Shown one piece after another: positions 17,949 through 27,809 of a stretch of 64,000 bases of DNA; position 1 is the stretch's first letter; each line of letters begins with the position of its first letter. This DNA is from Silanimonas sp. (lineage in GTDB: Bacteria; Pseudomonadota; Gammaproteobacteria; Xanthomonadales; Xanthomonadaceae), in contig NZ_JAPZSC010000010.1 in assembly GCF_027531545.1 (NCBI RefSeq), positions 62,001 to 126,000 on the forward strand. The letters are read 5' to 3'. Both the position numbers and the translations under genes were made by a program. Below the pieces are notes generated by a model. The model saw nothing but the letters and a program-made list of their open reading frames with translations. It was not told the origin of the DNA and did no database searches.

Positions 17949-18905
17949 ATGCCCCGCGCCCTGCCCGCCCTGGCCCTGCTGCTCGGACTGGCCCTGCCAG
18001 TCGGTGCCGCGGAGGTACCCGCCGCCGCCCCACCGCTGCCCTCGGTGGCCGCGGGCCGGATCGACCGTCTCGCCCTTCCTGCCGAGGGCCCGGTGGCCGC
18101 CCGGCCGATCGACGTCTGGCTCCCGCCGGGTTACCCCGACGCGGCGCCCTATGCGGTGGCGGTGATGTTCGATGGGCAGATGCTGTTCGACGCCGGCACC
18201 ACTTGGAACCGGCAGGAATGGCGCGTCGACGAAGCCGCCAGCGCGCTGCAGGCGGCCGGACGCACGCGCCCCTTCATCGTCGTCGGCGTCTGGAATCCCG
18301 GCGCGGCGCGCCACGCGGAGTACTTTCCGCAGCGGCCGTTCGAGGCCCTGCCCGCCCCGGTGCGCGAGGCGCTGCGACATGGCGCGAAGCGCGGCGAGGC
18401 CCCGCTGTTCAGCACGGACGTCTACAGCGACGCCTTCGTCGCTTGGCTGACGGATCGCGTGCTGTCCGAGGTGGCATCGCGCTACGCCGTTTCGACCGCG
18501 GCCGAGGACCGCGTGCTGATCGGCGCCAGCATGGGCGGGCTGATCTCGACCTACGCCCTGTCCGAGCGACCCGAAGTCTTCGGGGGCTTCGGGGCGATGT
18601 CGACGCACTGGCCCGGCATCTTCCCGGGCGCCGACAACCCCGTGCCGCCGGCCTTTTTCGATTACCTGCGCGAGCGCCTGCCCGCCCCGGGCCGGCATCG
18701 CCTGTACTTCGACCACGGCGACGCGACGCTGGACGCGTTCTACCCGCCCCTGCAGGCCGAAGTGGATCGCATCGCGGTGGCGAAAGGCTGGGCCTTCCCG
18801 GCGTATCGCAGCCTCGCGTTCCCCGGTGCCGATCACTCGGAGAACGCCTGGGCGGCGCGCATGGACGGCGTGTTCACCTTCCTGCTGCCACCGCGCGCGG
18901 ACTGA
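17949..18905 (+). CDS. Secreted alpha/beta-hydrolase of the esterase D family
   Basis: Encodes 318 residues with a signal peptide ending about residue 20 (VGA/AE). The fold matches the putative esterase family (PF00756; enterochelin esterase, S-formylglutathione hydrolase): DVWLPPGYP, AVMFDGQMLF, nucleophile elbow GASMGG (192-197, Ser194), and PGADHSE with His296; the acid may be Asp258 or Asp262. It probably cleaves an ester or acyl decoration in the periplasm; such esterases often accompany glucan loci, but the substrate cannot be read from sequence. ATG 17949 follows GGAG. It is divergent from the halogenase with operator B between. Confidence 0.85.
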   Translation: MPRALPALALLLGLALPVGAAEVPAAAPPLPSVAAGRIDRLALPAEGPVAARPIDVWLPPGYPDAAPYAVAVMFDGQMLFDAGTTWNRQEWRVDEAASALQAAGRTRPFIVVGVWNPGAARHAEYFPQRPFEALPAPVREALRHGAKRGEAPLFSTDVYSDAFVAWLTDRVLSEVASRYAVSTAAEDRVLIGASMGGLISTYALSERPEVFGGFGAMSTHWPGIFPGADNPVPPAFFDYLRERLPAPGRHRLYFDHGDATLDAFYPPLQAEVDRIAVAKGWAFPAYRSLAFPGADHSENAWAARMDGVFTFLLPPRAD

Positions 18906-18907
18906 AC

Positions 18908-20074
18908 TCAGCCGCCGCTCTCGGTGAGCTCGAGGTCTTTCTTCCACAGCTGCACGATCAGGCTGCGGATGTTTCGGTGACGGTCCGAGGGCAGCACCTC
19001 GACGATCTTCGAGGCTGTCTCGTCGACGTCGCGCCGTTTCGGCGTGGCGTAAAGCTGGCCGCTGGGATCGATGACGGCGCGAAGCACGGGTTTGCGGGCG
19101 TCGTTGGTGCGTCGCACGCAGACACCGATCTCGCCGTTCGCCAGTTTCACCACCGTGCCCGGTGGGTAGACGCCGAGCTGCTTCACCAGCACCTGCACCA
19201 GCCGCGCATCGAACTTCGCCGCGCCACCGACGAACAGCTCGCGCAGGGCGTCCTTCGCGAGGTAGGCCGGGCGATCGGCGCGGGGACGCATCATCGCGGT
19301 GAAGGCATCCGCAAGCGCGACGATGCGGGCCCCGATGGGAATCTGCGCGCCCGCCAGGCCTTTCGGGTAGCCCGAGCCGTCCAGGCGCTCGTGGTGCATC
19401 TCCACCGCTTGCATCCACAGCGGATCGTGGACACCGATGTGTTCGAGCAGCTCGACCGCGCGCAGGGGATGTTCGGCCACCATCTGCTTGTGGTGGTCGA
19501 GAAGGTCGCCCGGATGCAGGGCGAGTCCGTCGTGGTCCTCGACCACCGCGACGTCGACCGTCAGTGCGGCCGCCACGAGGCTCGTCTGGGCTTCCCGGGG
19601 CAATCCTTCGGCGACGGCAAGGAGCTTGGCCACCGCCGCTGCATGGAGGGCGCGCTCCGACAGCGTGTGGCTGTGGGCCAGCAGCTGCTGCACGCCGATG
19701 AACTGGTCCTGGTCACGCACGAACAGGTCGTCGAGCCAACGTACCACCGACTCGAGGTCGGCCCAGGTGGTGCCCGACGGCGGCCGAACGAGACAGCGCA
19801 GCAGCTTCTCGATCTGCTCGACGAGCAGGGCGAGGCGACCTTCGGTCGAGGATTCCCGGTGCAGTTGCTCCTCGAGCCGGTCGAGGTCGGAGAGTTCCTC
19901 TTCCTCGATGGTCTGCCGCTGGAAGAAGCCGCGCTCGTTCAAACGCTCGAGCACGGCCTCGGAGCCGACGACCTTGCCTTTCTGCAGCAGGACCTGGCCG
20001 CTGCGATCGACGATGGCCACCTCGAGGCGGTCACCGATCTTGAGCCCCAGTCCGGAGGCAGCCACGAGCTCCAT
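18908..20074 (-). CDS. HD-GYP-like protein with degenerate HD motif
   Basis: Encodes 388 residues, no signal peptide. The central domain (about 130-270) is HD-GYP type: HHERLDGSGYP at 227-237 is intact and GARIVALADAFTAM follows. Where active enzymes have LLHDIG, this has LTVDVA (171-176), so the metal-binding His is replaced by Val173. Active HD-GYP enzymes hydrolyse cyclic di-GMP; this one probably has weak or no activity and may be a receptor or adaptor. The N-terminal 100 residues and the C-terminal beta-rich tail (PGTVVKLANGEIGV) are as in other Xanthomonad proteins of this class. ATG 20074 follows GGGAGGGA. It converges with the esterase gene at 2 bases. Confidence 0.85.
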   Translation of the reverse strand: MELVAASGLGLKIGDRLEVAIVDRSGQVLLQKGKVVGSEAVLERLNERGFFQRQTIEEEELSDLDRLEEQLHRESSTEGRLALLVEQIEKLLRCLVRPPSGTTWADLESVVRWLDDLFVRDQDQFIGVQQLLAHSHTLSERALHAAAVAKLLAVAEGLPREAQTSLVAAALTVDVAVVEDHDGLALHPGDLLDHHKQMVAEHPLRAVELLEHIGVHDPLWMQAVEMHHERLDGSGYPKGLAGAQIPIGARIVALADAFTAMMRPRADRPAYLAKDALRELFVGGAAKFDARLVQVLVKQLGVYPPGTVVKLANGEIGVCVRRTNDARKPVLRAVIDPSGQLYATPKRRDVDETASKIVEVLPSDRHRNIRSLIVQLWKKDLELTESGG

Positions 20075-20194
20075 GCACGTCCCTCCCCGGGGCCACGCAC
20101 ATGCGTAGCCCCGAGATACGCCTCGAGCACGCGACGGTCAAGCGGCCGGCGGGCCTCGAAACGTCATGCCCGGTGATTCCGTGACATCGGCCAC

Positions 20195-22558
20195 TCAACA
20201 GGCCGGCAACGGCGTCCCTTCCGGGCCCTCGAAGCGGCGCGGGCGCGGGGAGGCTTCGACCCGACCCTGGACCGTTTCCAGCGCGACGCAGGCCTTGCCG
20301 CGGACGGTGCGCAGCGTGGCCTGCTGGCGCAGGAACGCGCCGTCCCGGTAGGCCATCGATGCGCCGTCGTCGTCATAGAGCATGCCGGTGGCGTGGCCTT
20401 GCGAATCGGGGAAGGCGCGGAACACGATCGGCTGCGCGGCCATTTCGCCGGTGTGCTGCACGACCGGCTGCATCGCGATGATCGAGCCGGCGCGCACGAA
20501 GATCGGCACGCGGTCGACCGGGGCCGGGACCTTGTGCGTCTTGCCGCCTTCGAGGCGCGCACCGGTGTGGAAATCGATCCACTCGCCCTTCGGGAAGTAC
20601 ACGTCGCGCGAGGTCGCGGCCTCGACGAGTACCGGTGCCACCAGCAAGTCGGTACCGACGAGGAACTGGTCGCCGTGGCCGTGGGTTTGCGGGTCCTCGG
20701 GGTACTCGAGCATCAGCGGCCGCATCACCGGCAGGCCGGTGCGGCTCGATTCCTCGACCACGGTGTAGAGCTGGGGCAGGAACCGGTAGCGAAGCTCCAG
20801 CGTGCCCTTGTTGATCCGTGTCCAGGGCTGGCCGAAGGACCACGGCTCCTGGTCGGGCGTGGCCTGTTCCGTGTGGCCGCGGAAGAAGGGCGAGAACATC
20901 GCGGCCTGCAGCCAGCGGGTGAACAACTCACCGGACGGGTAGCCGGAGAAGCCACCGACGTCGGCGCCGATGAAAGGAAAGCCCGAGAGCCCGAAATTCA
21001 GCAGCATCGGGATCGACTGCTGCAACGACGCCCACTCGGCGCGGTTGTCGCCCGTCCACACCCAGGCGTAGCGCTGGCCACCGGCGAAGGTGGCGCGGGT
21101 CAGCACGAAGGGGCGCTCGTCGGGCTTGAGAGCGGTGAGGCCCTCGAAGGTCGAGCGCGTCATCTGCATGCCGTAGAGATTGTGCACTTCGGCATGGTTC
21201 GTCGGCTGGCCTTCGTGGTCGAAGCGCACGTCGTCGGGCATGGTGTTGGCCGGCGGCACCCACACGGCCGGTTCGTTCATGTCGTTCCAGATGCCGGCGA
21301 TGCCGACGTCGGTGAAGACCCGATGCTGGCGGCCCCACCACTCGCGCGTGGCCGGCCGGGTGAAATCGGGGAACACACTGTTGCCCGGCTTGTTCGGCGC
21401 ATTGACTGGCCAGACCGGGCCTTCGAACAGCGTGCCGTCCGGGTTCTTGACGAAATGCTCGCCGGCCACGCCCTCGTCGAAGATGCGATAGCCCGGCTCC
21501 TTGGTCGGGTGCGGATCGAGGATCACGACCGTGCGGAAGCCCTGCTCGCGCAGGTCGGCGACGAGCTTGGCCGGGTCGGGGAAGCGCTCGGCGCTCCAGG
21601 TGAAGGGCTTGAACTCGTCCTGGTAGTCGATGTCCAGCCACAGCGTGTCGGCCGGCACCTGTTCTTGCCGGAAGGTGTCGGCGAGGCGGCGCACGCGCGC
21701 CTCGGGGTAGTAGCTCCAGCGGCTCTGGTGGTAGCCCAGCGCCCAGCGCGGGGGCAACGGCGCGCGACCGGTGAGTTGCGCGTAGCGGCGCACGACATCG
21801 CGCGGGTGCGGCCCGGCGATCACCGTGTAGTCGAGCTCGCCGCCGTCGGCACCAAAGCTGAGCAAGCCGCGGCGCTCGCGACCGACGTCGAAGCTGCTGC
21901 GGTGGGTGTTGTCGAGGAAGACGCCATGCGCGCGGCCCTCGCGCAGCACGAGGTAGAACGGCACGGAGACATAGATCGGGTCGGTGGAGTTGTCGTAGCC
22001 ATAGGTGTCGCTGTTCCACATCACGTAGTGGTAGCCGCCCAGCGCCCAGCCGCGCTTGTTGAACGCGCCGTTCTTCTCGCCGAAGCCGTAGACGTTGTCG
22101 GTGTCCTCGAGGCGGGTCCACACCCGCACCGCCGAGCCGTCGTGCGCCATGCCGCGGCCCGGATCGTCGGCGTGGATCACGCGGCCCTCAGCGTCCTTGA
22201 TGACAAGGCGGAACGGCGCGGCCTGCACTTCGACGCGCAGGGAGGCGGTGGCGATCACGCTGCCAGCGGCGCTCGTTTCGAAGCGGAAGTCCTGCGCGCC
22301 GAGTTGGCGGTCCACGACGGCATCGCTGTGGTCCCTACCGAAGGCCACGGGAGAAAACCGCACGCGCACGACCTCGGGCGCCAGCACGCTGATGGCCACG
22401 TGCTCGGTGCGCCCACTGTCCGCCGCGGGCGTGAAGGTCACCGTGTTGCCCTCGCGCTGCACCTGCGGCAGCGAATCCAAGTGCTGCCACTGGGCGGCAG
22501 CCAGCGCCGGCAGCAGGGCAACGCACGCGACGGCGATGGAACGGAGACTGGGAGTCAT
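20195..22558 (-). CDS. Secreted GH31 alpha-glucosidase
   Basis: Encodes 787 residues with a signal peptide ending near ALAAA (residue 22). Family 31 features: galactose-mutarotase-like N domain with NVYGFGEKNGAFNKRG, DTLWLDIDYQ, the nucleophile in GIWNDMNEP (Asp426), the acid/base in WTGDN (Asp504), and PFIGADVGGF. It should release glucose from non-reducing ends of maltodextrins in the periplasm. The C-terminal beta domain includes VPIFVRAGSII. ATG 22558 overlaps the upstream debranching gene by ATGA, so the two are made together. The gap of 120 bases to the next minus gene carries no clear terminator. Confidence 0.93.
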   Translation of the reverse strand: MTPSLRSIAVACVALLPALAAAQWQHLDSLPQVQREGNTVTFTPAADSGRTEHVAISVLAPEVVRVRFSPVAFGRDHSDAVVDRQLGAQDFRFETSAAGSVIATASLRVEVQAAPFRLVIKDAEGRVIHADDPGRGMAHDGSAVRVWTRLEDTDNVYGFGEKNGAFNKRGWALGGYHYVMWNSDTYGYDNSTDPIYVSVPFYLVLREGRAHGVFLDNTHRSSFDVGRERRGLLSFGADGGELDYTVIAGPHPRDVVRRYAQLTGRAPLPPRWALGYHQSRWSYYPEARVRRLADTFRQEQVPADTLWLDIDYQDEFKPFTWSAERFPDPAKLVADLREQGFRTVVILDPHPTKEPGYRIFDEGVAGEHFVKNPDGTLFEGPVWPVNAPNKPGNSVFPDFTRPATREWWGRQHRVFTDVGIAGIWNDMNEPAVWVPPANTMPDDVRFDHEGQPTNHAEVHNLYGMQMTRSTFEGLTALKPDERPFVLTRATFAGGQRYAWVWTGDNRAEWASLQQSIPMLLNFGLSGFPFIGADVGGFSGYPSGELFTRWLQAAMFSPFFRGHTEQATPDQEPWSFGQPWTRINKGTLELRYRFLPQLYTVVEESSRTGLPVMRPLMLEYPEDPQTHGHGDQFLVGTDLLVAPVLVEAATSRDVYFPKGEWIDFHTGARLEGGKTHKVPAPVDRVPIFVRAGSIIAMQPVVQHTGEMAAQPIVFRAFPDSQGHATGMLYDDDGASMAYRDGAFLRQQATLRTVRGKACVALETVQGRVEASPRPRRFEGPEGTPLPAC

Positions 22559-24909
22559 GGCATGTCCTTCCCGGCGCTGGAAGGCGCCAGCAGTTGGGCC
22601 GCAGTCGGCTGCGGATGGCGGTCGAGGCCGCCGGATTCGATGAAGCGTTCGAGCACGTCGCGGCCCTGCCGCACCGGCCAGCCGCCCGGCGGCGGCGCGG
22701 GCTCGGCGGCAAGGGTCCACGGGGCTGGGGATGCGGGGATGGCGACATCGACGACGACGGGACGTTGGCCCAGCGTCAGCGCGCCGTCGCCGTGCGCCCG
22801 CAGCGAGCCGCCCAGCGCGAGTCGCAAGGGGTTGGCGCGCGCAGCGAAGGTCCAGCGTTGCCGGCCCTCGCGCTGGGTCACGGAGAAGCGCAGCGGCTCG
22901 CCATCGCCCAGCGGCAGCAAGGCGTCGATGTCGGTCCACGCGGCCGGCAGTGCCGGGTGCAGTTCCACCACGCCATCGAGCAGCCGCGGGCGCACGCCGA
23001 GGTAATCCTGCACGGCATTACGCACGAACTCGGCGGTGCTCCAACTCTGGGCATAGGTGCCGGACGGGCGCACGCGCCCCGCAGCGTCGAGGGTGGCGTC
23101 GGCGAGTTCCGCGAGATGCCCGGGCGCGTCGTCCTCGAGGATCTGCCGGGCCAGCTCGCGGGTGACGCGATAGGCCGTGTCCTGCTGCTGGAATCGCGCC
23201 AGGGCGGTGATCGCCGGGCCCGCCGTCCACTGCCAAACCGTGCCGTTGTGGTACGCGGCGTCCTTGTGGTGGTGGGCGTCGGCGACGTGCGTCGGATGGA
23301 AGCGCGCGTCGTCGGGAGCGAGCGACAGCGGCCCGCGTGGCAGTAGCAGCACGGCGGCGGTGTCGCGCGTCACCGACGCTTCGATCTCCCGTGGCAGGAA
23401 GGGGTCGCGCTCAACCAACGGTGGCACCGACACCGCCATCCACGCATTGGCGCGAAGGCTGGTATCGACGCGCCCATCGGCGAGCAGACGGTCGGCCAAG
23501 CGGCCGTCGTTCCAGAAGCGGGACAGCACGGCGGTGCGCGTGCGCTCGGCCATGGCGCGGTAGCGGGAGACCTCGGCGTCGTCGCCCTCGCGCGCGGCGA
23601 GGTCGGCCCCGATCACCAGCACCGCATGCCAAAGCGCTTGGATCTCGATGGCGCGGTCGCCGCGGGGCGACCAGCCGCGACCGCCGCGGATGCGCGCATC
23701 CATCCAGGTGTCGGCTTCGGCGTGGCGCAGCAGGCCCTCGTCGTCGAGGTGCGGTTCGGCACCGTCCACGTAGTCGCGGAGGAGGCGTCGCAGCTGCGGC
23801 AGCCCGCTGACATCGCCGCTGGCCTGCGCCGTTTCCCATGCGGCGCGGATCAACCACGGCGTGCCATCGACGGTGTTGTAGAGCGTGTCGGTGGCGGCGG
23901 CCACGCGGTTCGGCACCCGCCCCTTTTCGGGGCCGTCGGCGCGGTTCTGCCAGCGCGTGAAGTTCTCGATGACGGCCTGCGCACGTTCGAACTCGCCGGT
24001 GACCAGATGGGTGCCCGGCAGGGCGATGAAGGTGTCGCGGCCCCAGTTGTCGCGGAACCAGGGCAGGCCGGCCCAGAGCCCGGGCCCGAACTCGTCAGTG
24101 CGGAAGGTGGCATTGCTGGCCACCGCCCAAGGGAAGGCCGCGTCGAAGACCGCGTCGCCGGTGCGCAAGCGCAGCGATGCCAGAGCCGACCGACGGCGCT
24201 CGATGCCCGCCGCCCAAAGATCGCCATCGAAACCGTGGTTCGCCTCCCGCTGCAGCGCGTCCAAGGTCGCATTCGCCTCGTCCTGCGTTCGACCGAAGGC
24301 CAGATGCACCGCGAGCGTCGAGGTCGGCACCTCGGGTTCGATCCACACCAGTTCGACTTCGGCGGGCGCGCCCACGGACCGCCTCAGCGCGGCGTCCGCC
24401 TCGGCACGCCGCACCGGCACGCTGGCGGAAAACGCGTGCCCTTGGGCATCGGGGCCCAGCATCAGCACCACCGCCACGCGGCGGCCCACACCAGCTTCCG
24501 CGCAGACGGACACCGCGGGATGCCCGGCCTGCAGCTGCAGGGCTTCGATGCTGCCGTCCGCATGCCGCACCTCGTGGCCCCAGGGGCGCAGCGTGTCGCT
24601 CTCCGCCTCGCGTCGTGGCCGCAGCGCGCCGTCAACGACGATCGCAAAGCCGCGCAGCAACGAGCGATCGCCCGGCCCCGACCACGCATGCATCCGATAG
24701 CCCGTGCCGCCCAGCCATTCGTAGGCCCGGGCATCGAGGTCGCCGCGATGCTGGTCGCTGGCGACGATGCGCTGGCCGCGGCCTTCCGGCCCACCGTCGG
24801 GGCGCAAGCGAAGTGACGGCGCGTCGCCCTGCGGCGCGCAATGCGATGCCGTCGCATGGGCGAGCCCCGCGAGTCCCAATACCGCCAACAGCGTGATGCA
24901 TCGCAACAT
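22555..24909 (-). CDS. Secreted amylo-alpha-1,6-glucosidase / GDE-C-type glycoside hydrolase
   Basis: Encodes 784 residues; MLRCITLLAVLGLAGLAHA is a signal peptide. The C-terminal two thirds match the glycogen debranching enzyme C-terminal (alpha/alpha)6-barrel: PWFRDNWGRDTFIALPG, AATDTLYNTVDGTPWLIRAA, DTWMDARI, IEIQALWHAVL, YHNGTVWQWTAGPAIT and QSWSTAEFVRNAVQDYLG. The N-terminal third is beta-rich. Bacterial GDE-type enzymes are usually cytoplasmic, so a signal peptide is notable and suggests removal of alpha-1,6 branches in the periplasm next to the GH31 enzyme. It opens a two-gene operon and is divergent from pullulanase; operator C lies between. ATG 24909 fits the signal peptide; no strong ribosome site. 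Confidence 0.88.
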   Translation of the reverse strand: MLRCITLLAVLGLAGLAHATASHCAPQGDAPSLRLRPDGGPEGRGQRIVASDQHRGDLDARAYEWLGGTGYRMHAWSGPGDRSLLRGFAIVVDGALRPRREAESDTLRPWGHEVRHADGSIEALQLQAGHPAVSVCAEAGVGRRVAVVLMLGPDAQGHAFSASVPVRRAEADAALRRSVGAPAEVELVWIEPEVPTSTLAVHLAFGRTQDEANATLDALQREANHGFDGDLWAAGIERRRSALASLRLRTGDAVFDAAFPWAVASNATFRTDEFGPGLWAGLPWFRDNWGRDTFIALPGTHLVTGEFERAQAVIENFTRWQNRADGPEKGRVPNRVAAATDTLYNTVDGTPWLIRAAWETAQASGDVSGLPQLRRLLRDYVDGAEPHLDDEGLLRHAEADTWMDARIRGGRGWSPRGDRAIEIQALWHAVLVIGADLAAREGDDAEVSRYRAMAERTRTAVLSRFWNDGRLADRLLADGRVDTSLRANAWMAVSVPPLVERDPFLPREIEASVTRDTAAVLLLPRGPLSLAPDDARFHPTHVADAHHHKDAAYHNGTVWQWTAGPAITALARFQQQDTAYRVTRELARQILEDDAPGHLAELADATLDAAGRVRPSGTYAQSWSTAEFVRNAVQDYLGVRPRLLDGVVELHPALPAAWTDIDALLPLGDGEPLRFSVTQREGRQRWTFAARANPLRLALGGSLRAHGDGALTLGQRPVVVDVAIPASPAPWTLAAEPAPPPGGWPVRQGRDVLERFIESGGLDRHPQPTAAQLLAPSSAGKDMP

Positions 24910-24971
24910 GCGCAGACCGTTTGGTCCAACCGGCTGTGAGCGTAACGGCTGTCCCGAACCCTGGCGGCGCA

Positions 24972-24985
24972 CGCATACGTATGCA
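24972..24985. promoter_or_regulatory. Operator C: dyad between debranching enzyme and pullulanase genes
   Basis: CGCATACGTATGCA contains a perfect 12-bp palindrome GCATACGTATGC (24973-24984). It is the most symmetric of the four copies. The centre lies about 41 bases upstream of a TAGGAT (25020-25025) before pullulanase and about 34 bases from a minus-strand TACGCT (24944-24939) before the debranching gene. Confidence 0.7.
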
Positions 24986-25053
24986 TCGAGATCGATCCGC
25001 CCTTCGAGCGCGCACGGCCTAGGATGCGAAGCCGCACGCCCGACGGACTTCCC

Positions 25054-27783
25054 ATGCTGCTTCGCAACACCGCCTTCGTCGCCCTTGTCCTCGCCGCGAG
25101 CCCGGCCCACGCGATGCCGCCGCCCGACACGCGCCCCGCGGAATGCGGTGTGCATGCGGGCGCGACGGTGATCCATCCGTGGTCCGACGCCCTGCCCGCG
25201 CACCAACGCGCGGCGTGGCTCAATGCCACGACACTGCGCTGGGCCGCGCCGGCGGAGGCCGCATCGGTGGTGCTGCTGCGCGCACCGAGCCCGCAGCTGC
25301 GGCTGGTTCCGGGCGAAGCGCCGGAGGGCCACGCGATCCGGCATGCACTGGCGCCGATCCGCCTTCGCACTACAGAAGCCCGTTTCAGCCACGTGGGCGG
25401 CGGCACCTTTGAACTGGACACCGCGCTGCCGCCGGAGGCTTGGCGCGAAACCCTCGTGGTCGTCGCCCTCGACGCCGAAGGTCGCGTGCTCGACGCCACC
25501 GGCCTGCAAAACGCGGGCGCGCTGGATGCCGTGTTCGCGCCCCATGCCAAGGACGTAACGCTGGGCGCGACGATCGACGCCGGCGCGACGCGCTTCGCGC
25601 TGTGGGCGCCGACGGCCACGAACGTGTCGCTCTGCCTGTTCGGCGCCACCGAGACGTCGACCGCCGATGCCACGCCCGCCATTGATGCGCCGCTGATGCG
25701 TGCCGAACCCGCCAGCGGCGTGTGGACGCACACCGTCCCCGCCGACCTCCGCGGGCGTCGCTACGCCTTCCTCGTCGATGTGCTGGTACCGGGCGTTGGC
25801 TTCGTGCGCAACCGCGTCACCGACCCGTATGCGCTCGGACTGAACGCGGATTCGCAAGCGTCAGTCGTACTCGATCTCGACGACCCGGCGACGAAACCCG
25901 ACGGCTGGGCCGACGACCGCCGCCCGGACACCGTGCAGGGGAACACCGACCTCGTGGTCTACGAGCTGCACGTGCGCGACTTCTCGCGCGACGACGCCAC
26001 GGTGCCCGAGGCGCACCGTGGCACCTACCTCGCCTTCACCCACGACGACACGGCGGGCATGACGCATCTGCGCGCGCTGGCCGGCGCCGGTCTCACCGAT
26101 GTTCACCTGCTGCCCACCTACGATCTCGCCACCGTGCCGGAGCGCGATTGCGCTCGGCCCGAGCTTCCGGCCGGTGAAGGCCCGGCGGGCGAAGGCGTGC
26201 AGGCGGCGATCGGCGCCGTGCGCGAGCGCGACTGCTACAACTGGGGCTACGACCCGTGGCACTTCAACGCGCCGGAAGGCAGCTACAGCACGGCGCCCGA
26301 CGATGCGGCCGCCCGTGTCCGCGAGTTCCGCGCGATGGTTCAAGCGCTGCACCAGACCGGCCTGCGCGTCGGCCTCGATGTCGTCTACAACCACACGATG
26401 GCCAGCGGGCAGGACCGGCAGTCGGTGCTCGACCGCGTCGTGCCCGGCTACTACCACCGGCTGAACGCGCAAGGCGGGGTCGAAACCTCGACCTGCTGCC
26501 CGAACACCGCCACCGAGGCCACGATGATGGCCAAGCTGATGATCGAGTCGGCGGTGATCTGGGCGCGCGACTACCGCATCGATTCCTTCCGCTTCGACCT
26601 GATGGGCCACCAGCCCAAGGCGGCGATGCTCGACCTGCAGCGCGCCGTCGATGCCGCGACGGGGCGCCGCATCCACCTCTTGGGCGAAGGCTGGAACTTC
26701 GGCGAAGTGGCGAACGGCGCGCGCTTCCCGCAGGCCGCGCAGGGCGTCCTGAACGGCACGGGCATCGCCACCTTCAGCGACCGCATGCGCGATGCCGCGC
26801 GCGGCGGCCGTGCCGGCGACCGCGGCGAGGCACTGAACGCGCAGGGCTGGCTCTCCGGCCTGCACCACGCGCCGAACGCGGCGAACGCCGCGCGTTCGAA
26901 AGCCGAGACCGAAGCGGAACTGCGCCGCGCCGAAGCGCTGGTGCGCGTGGGCCTTGCCGGCACGCTGATGGACTACGCCACGTTCGACGCCGATGGCGCG
27001 GTGAAGCCGCTGCGCGAGTTCCGATACGGCAGCGGCCCGGCCGGCTACGTCAGTCAGCCCGGCGAGGTCGTCAACTACACCGAGAACCACGACAACCTCA
27101 CCCTGTTCGATTCCAACGCGCTGCGCCTGCCGCTCGGCACATCGCGTCATGACCGGGCGCGCGTGCAGGTGCTCGGCAACGCACTCGTGCTGTTGGCGCA
27201 GGGCGTGGCCTACCTGCACGCCGGGCAGGAGCTGATGCGTAGCAAATCGCTCGACCGCAACAGCTACAACTCGGGCGATGCCTTCAACGTCGTCGATTGG
27301 ACCGGTGAACGAAGCACCTTCGGCATCGGCCTGCCACCGGCCTGGGACAACGAGGACAGCTGGCCGCAGATGCGCGCGGTCCTCGAGCGCGCACCGGACA
27401 TCGCCCCGCGCGCCGAGGACGCCGCATTCGTCAACACGTGGACGCAAGCCCTGCTCCGCCTGCGCCGCGATGAGCCCCTGCTGCGCCTGGCAACGACCGA
27501 CGCGGTGCAGGCCGCGCTCCGTTTCCTTCCGGTGGACGGCGAACCCGGCCTCGTCGTCGCGCATCTCGACGGCCGCAGGCTCCCGGCCACGCATCCCTCG
27601 CACGGGCGGCAGCTCGCCTACGTGCTCAACACCGACCCGCGCGCCCGCACGGCGACGTTGGCGGAGACCGGCGGCGGCATCTGGGCGTTGCATCCCGCCC
27701 TCGAGGGCCTGACCGAGGGCACGTTCGACGCCGACGGACGGGTTTCGGTGCCCGGCCGCAGCGTCGCCGTTTTCGTGCGTTGA
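25054..27783 (+). CDS. pulA: Secreted pullulanase-type alpha-1,6-glucosidase
   Basis: Encodes 909 residues with a signal peptide ending ASPAHA (residue 20). N-terminal beta domains (about 40-290) precede the GH13 barrel. The pullulanase signature YNWGYDP is at 395-401, followed by VVYNHT (444-449), the nucleophile in SFRFDLMG (Asp515), the acid/base in LLGEGW (Glu545) and TENHDN. It debranches alpha-1,6 links in pullulan or limit dextrins in the periplasm or outside. The open frame extends ten codons upstream, but ATG 25054 gives the signal peptide directly. The gene has its own promoter region shared with the divergent operon, and operator D follows before glgP. Confidence 0.92.
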   Translation: MLLRNTAFVALVLAASPAHAMPPPDTRPAECGVHAGATVIHPWSDALPAHQRAAWLNATTLRWAAPAEAASVVLLRAPSPQLRLVPGEAPEGHAIRHALAPIRLRTTEARFSHVGGGTFELDTALPPEAWRETLVVVALDAEGRVLDATGLQNAGALDAVFAPHAKDVTLGATIDAGATRFALWAPTATNVSLCLFGATETSTADATPAIDAPLMRAEPASGVWTHTVPADLRGRRYAFLVDVLVPGVGFVRNRVTDPYALGLNADSQASVVLDLDDPATKPDGWADDRRPDTVQGNTDLVVYELHVRDFSRDDATVPEAHRGTYLAFTHDDTAGMTHLRALAGAGLTDVHLLPTYDLATVPERDCARPELPAGEGPAGEGVQAAIGAVRERDCYNWGYDPWHFNAPEGSYSTAPDDAAARVREFRAMVQALHQTGLRVGLDVVYNHTMASGQDRQSVLDRVVPGYYHRLNAQGGVETSTCCPNTATEATMMAKLMIESAVIWARDYRIDSFRFDLMGHQPKAAMLDLQRAVDAATGRRIHLLGEGWNFGEVANGARFPQAAQGVLNGTGIATFSDRMRDAARGGRAGDRGEALNAQGWLSGLHHAPNAANAARSKAETEAELRRAEALVRVGLAGTLMDYATFDADGAVKPLREFRYGSGPAGYVSQPGEVVNYTENHDNLTLFDSNALRLPLGTSRHDRARVQVLGNALVLLAQGVAYLHAGQELMRSKSLDRNSYNSGDAFNVVDWTGERSTFGIGLPPAWDNEDSWPQMRAVLERAPDIAPRAEDAAFVNTWTQALLRLRRDEPLLRLATTDAVQAALRFLPVDGEPGLVVAHLDGRRLPATHPSHGRQLAYVLNTDPRARTATLAETGGGIWALHPALEGLTEGTFDADGRVSVPGRSVAVFVR

Positions 27784-27809
27784 TCGACACGCCGTCGTGC
27801 CCATGGCCA

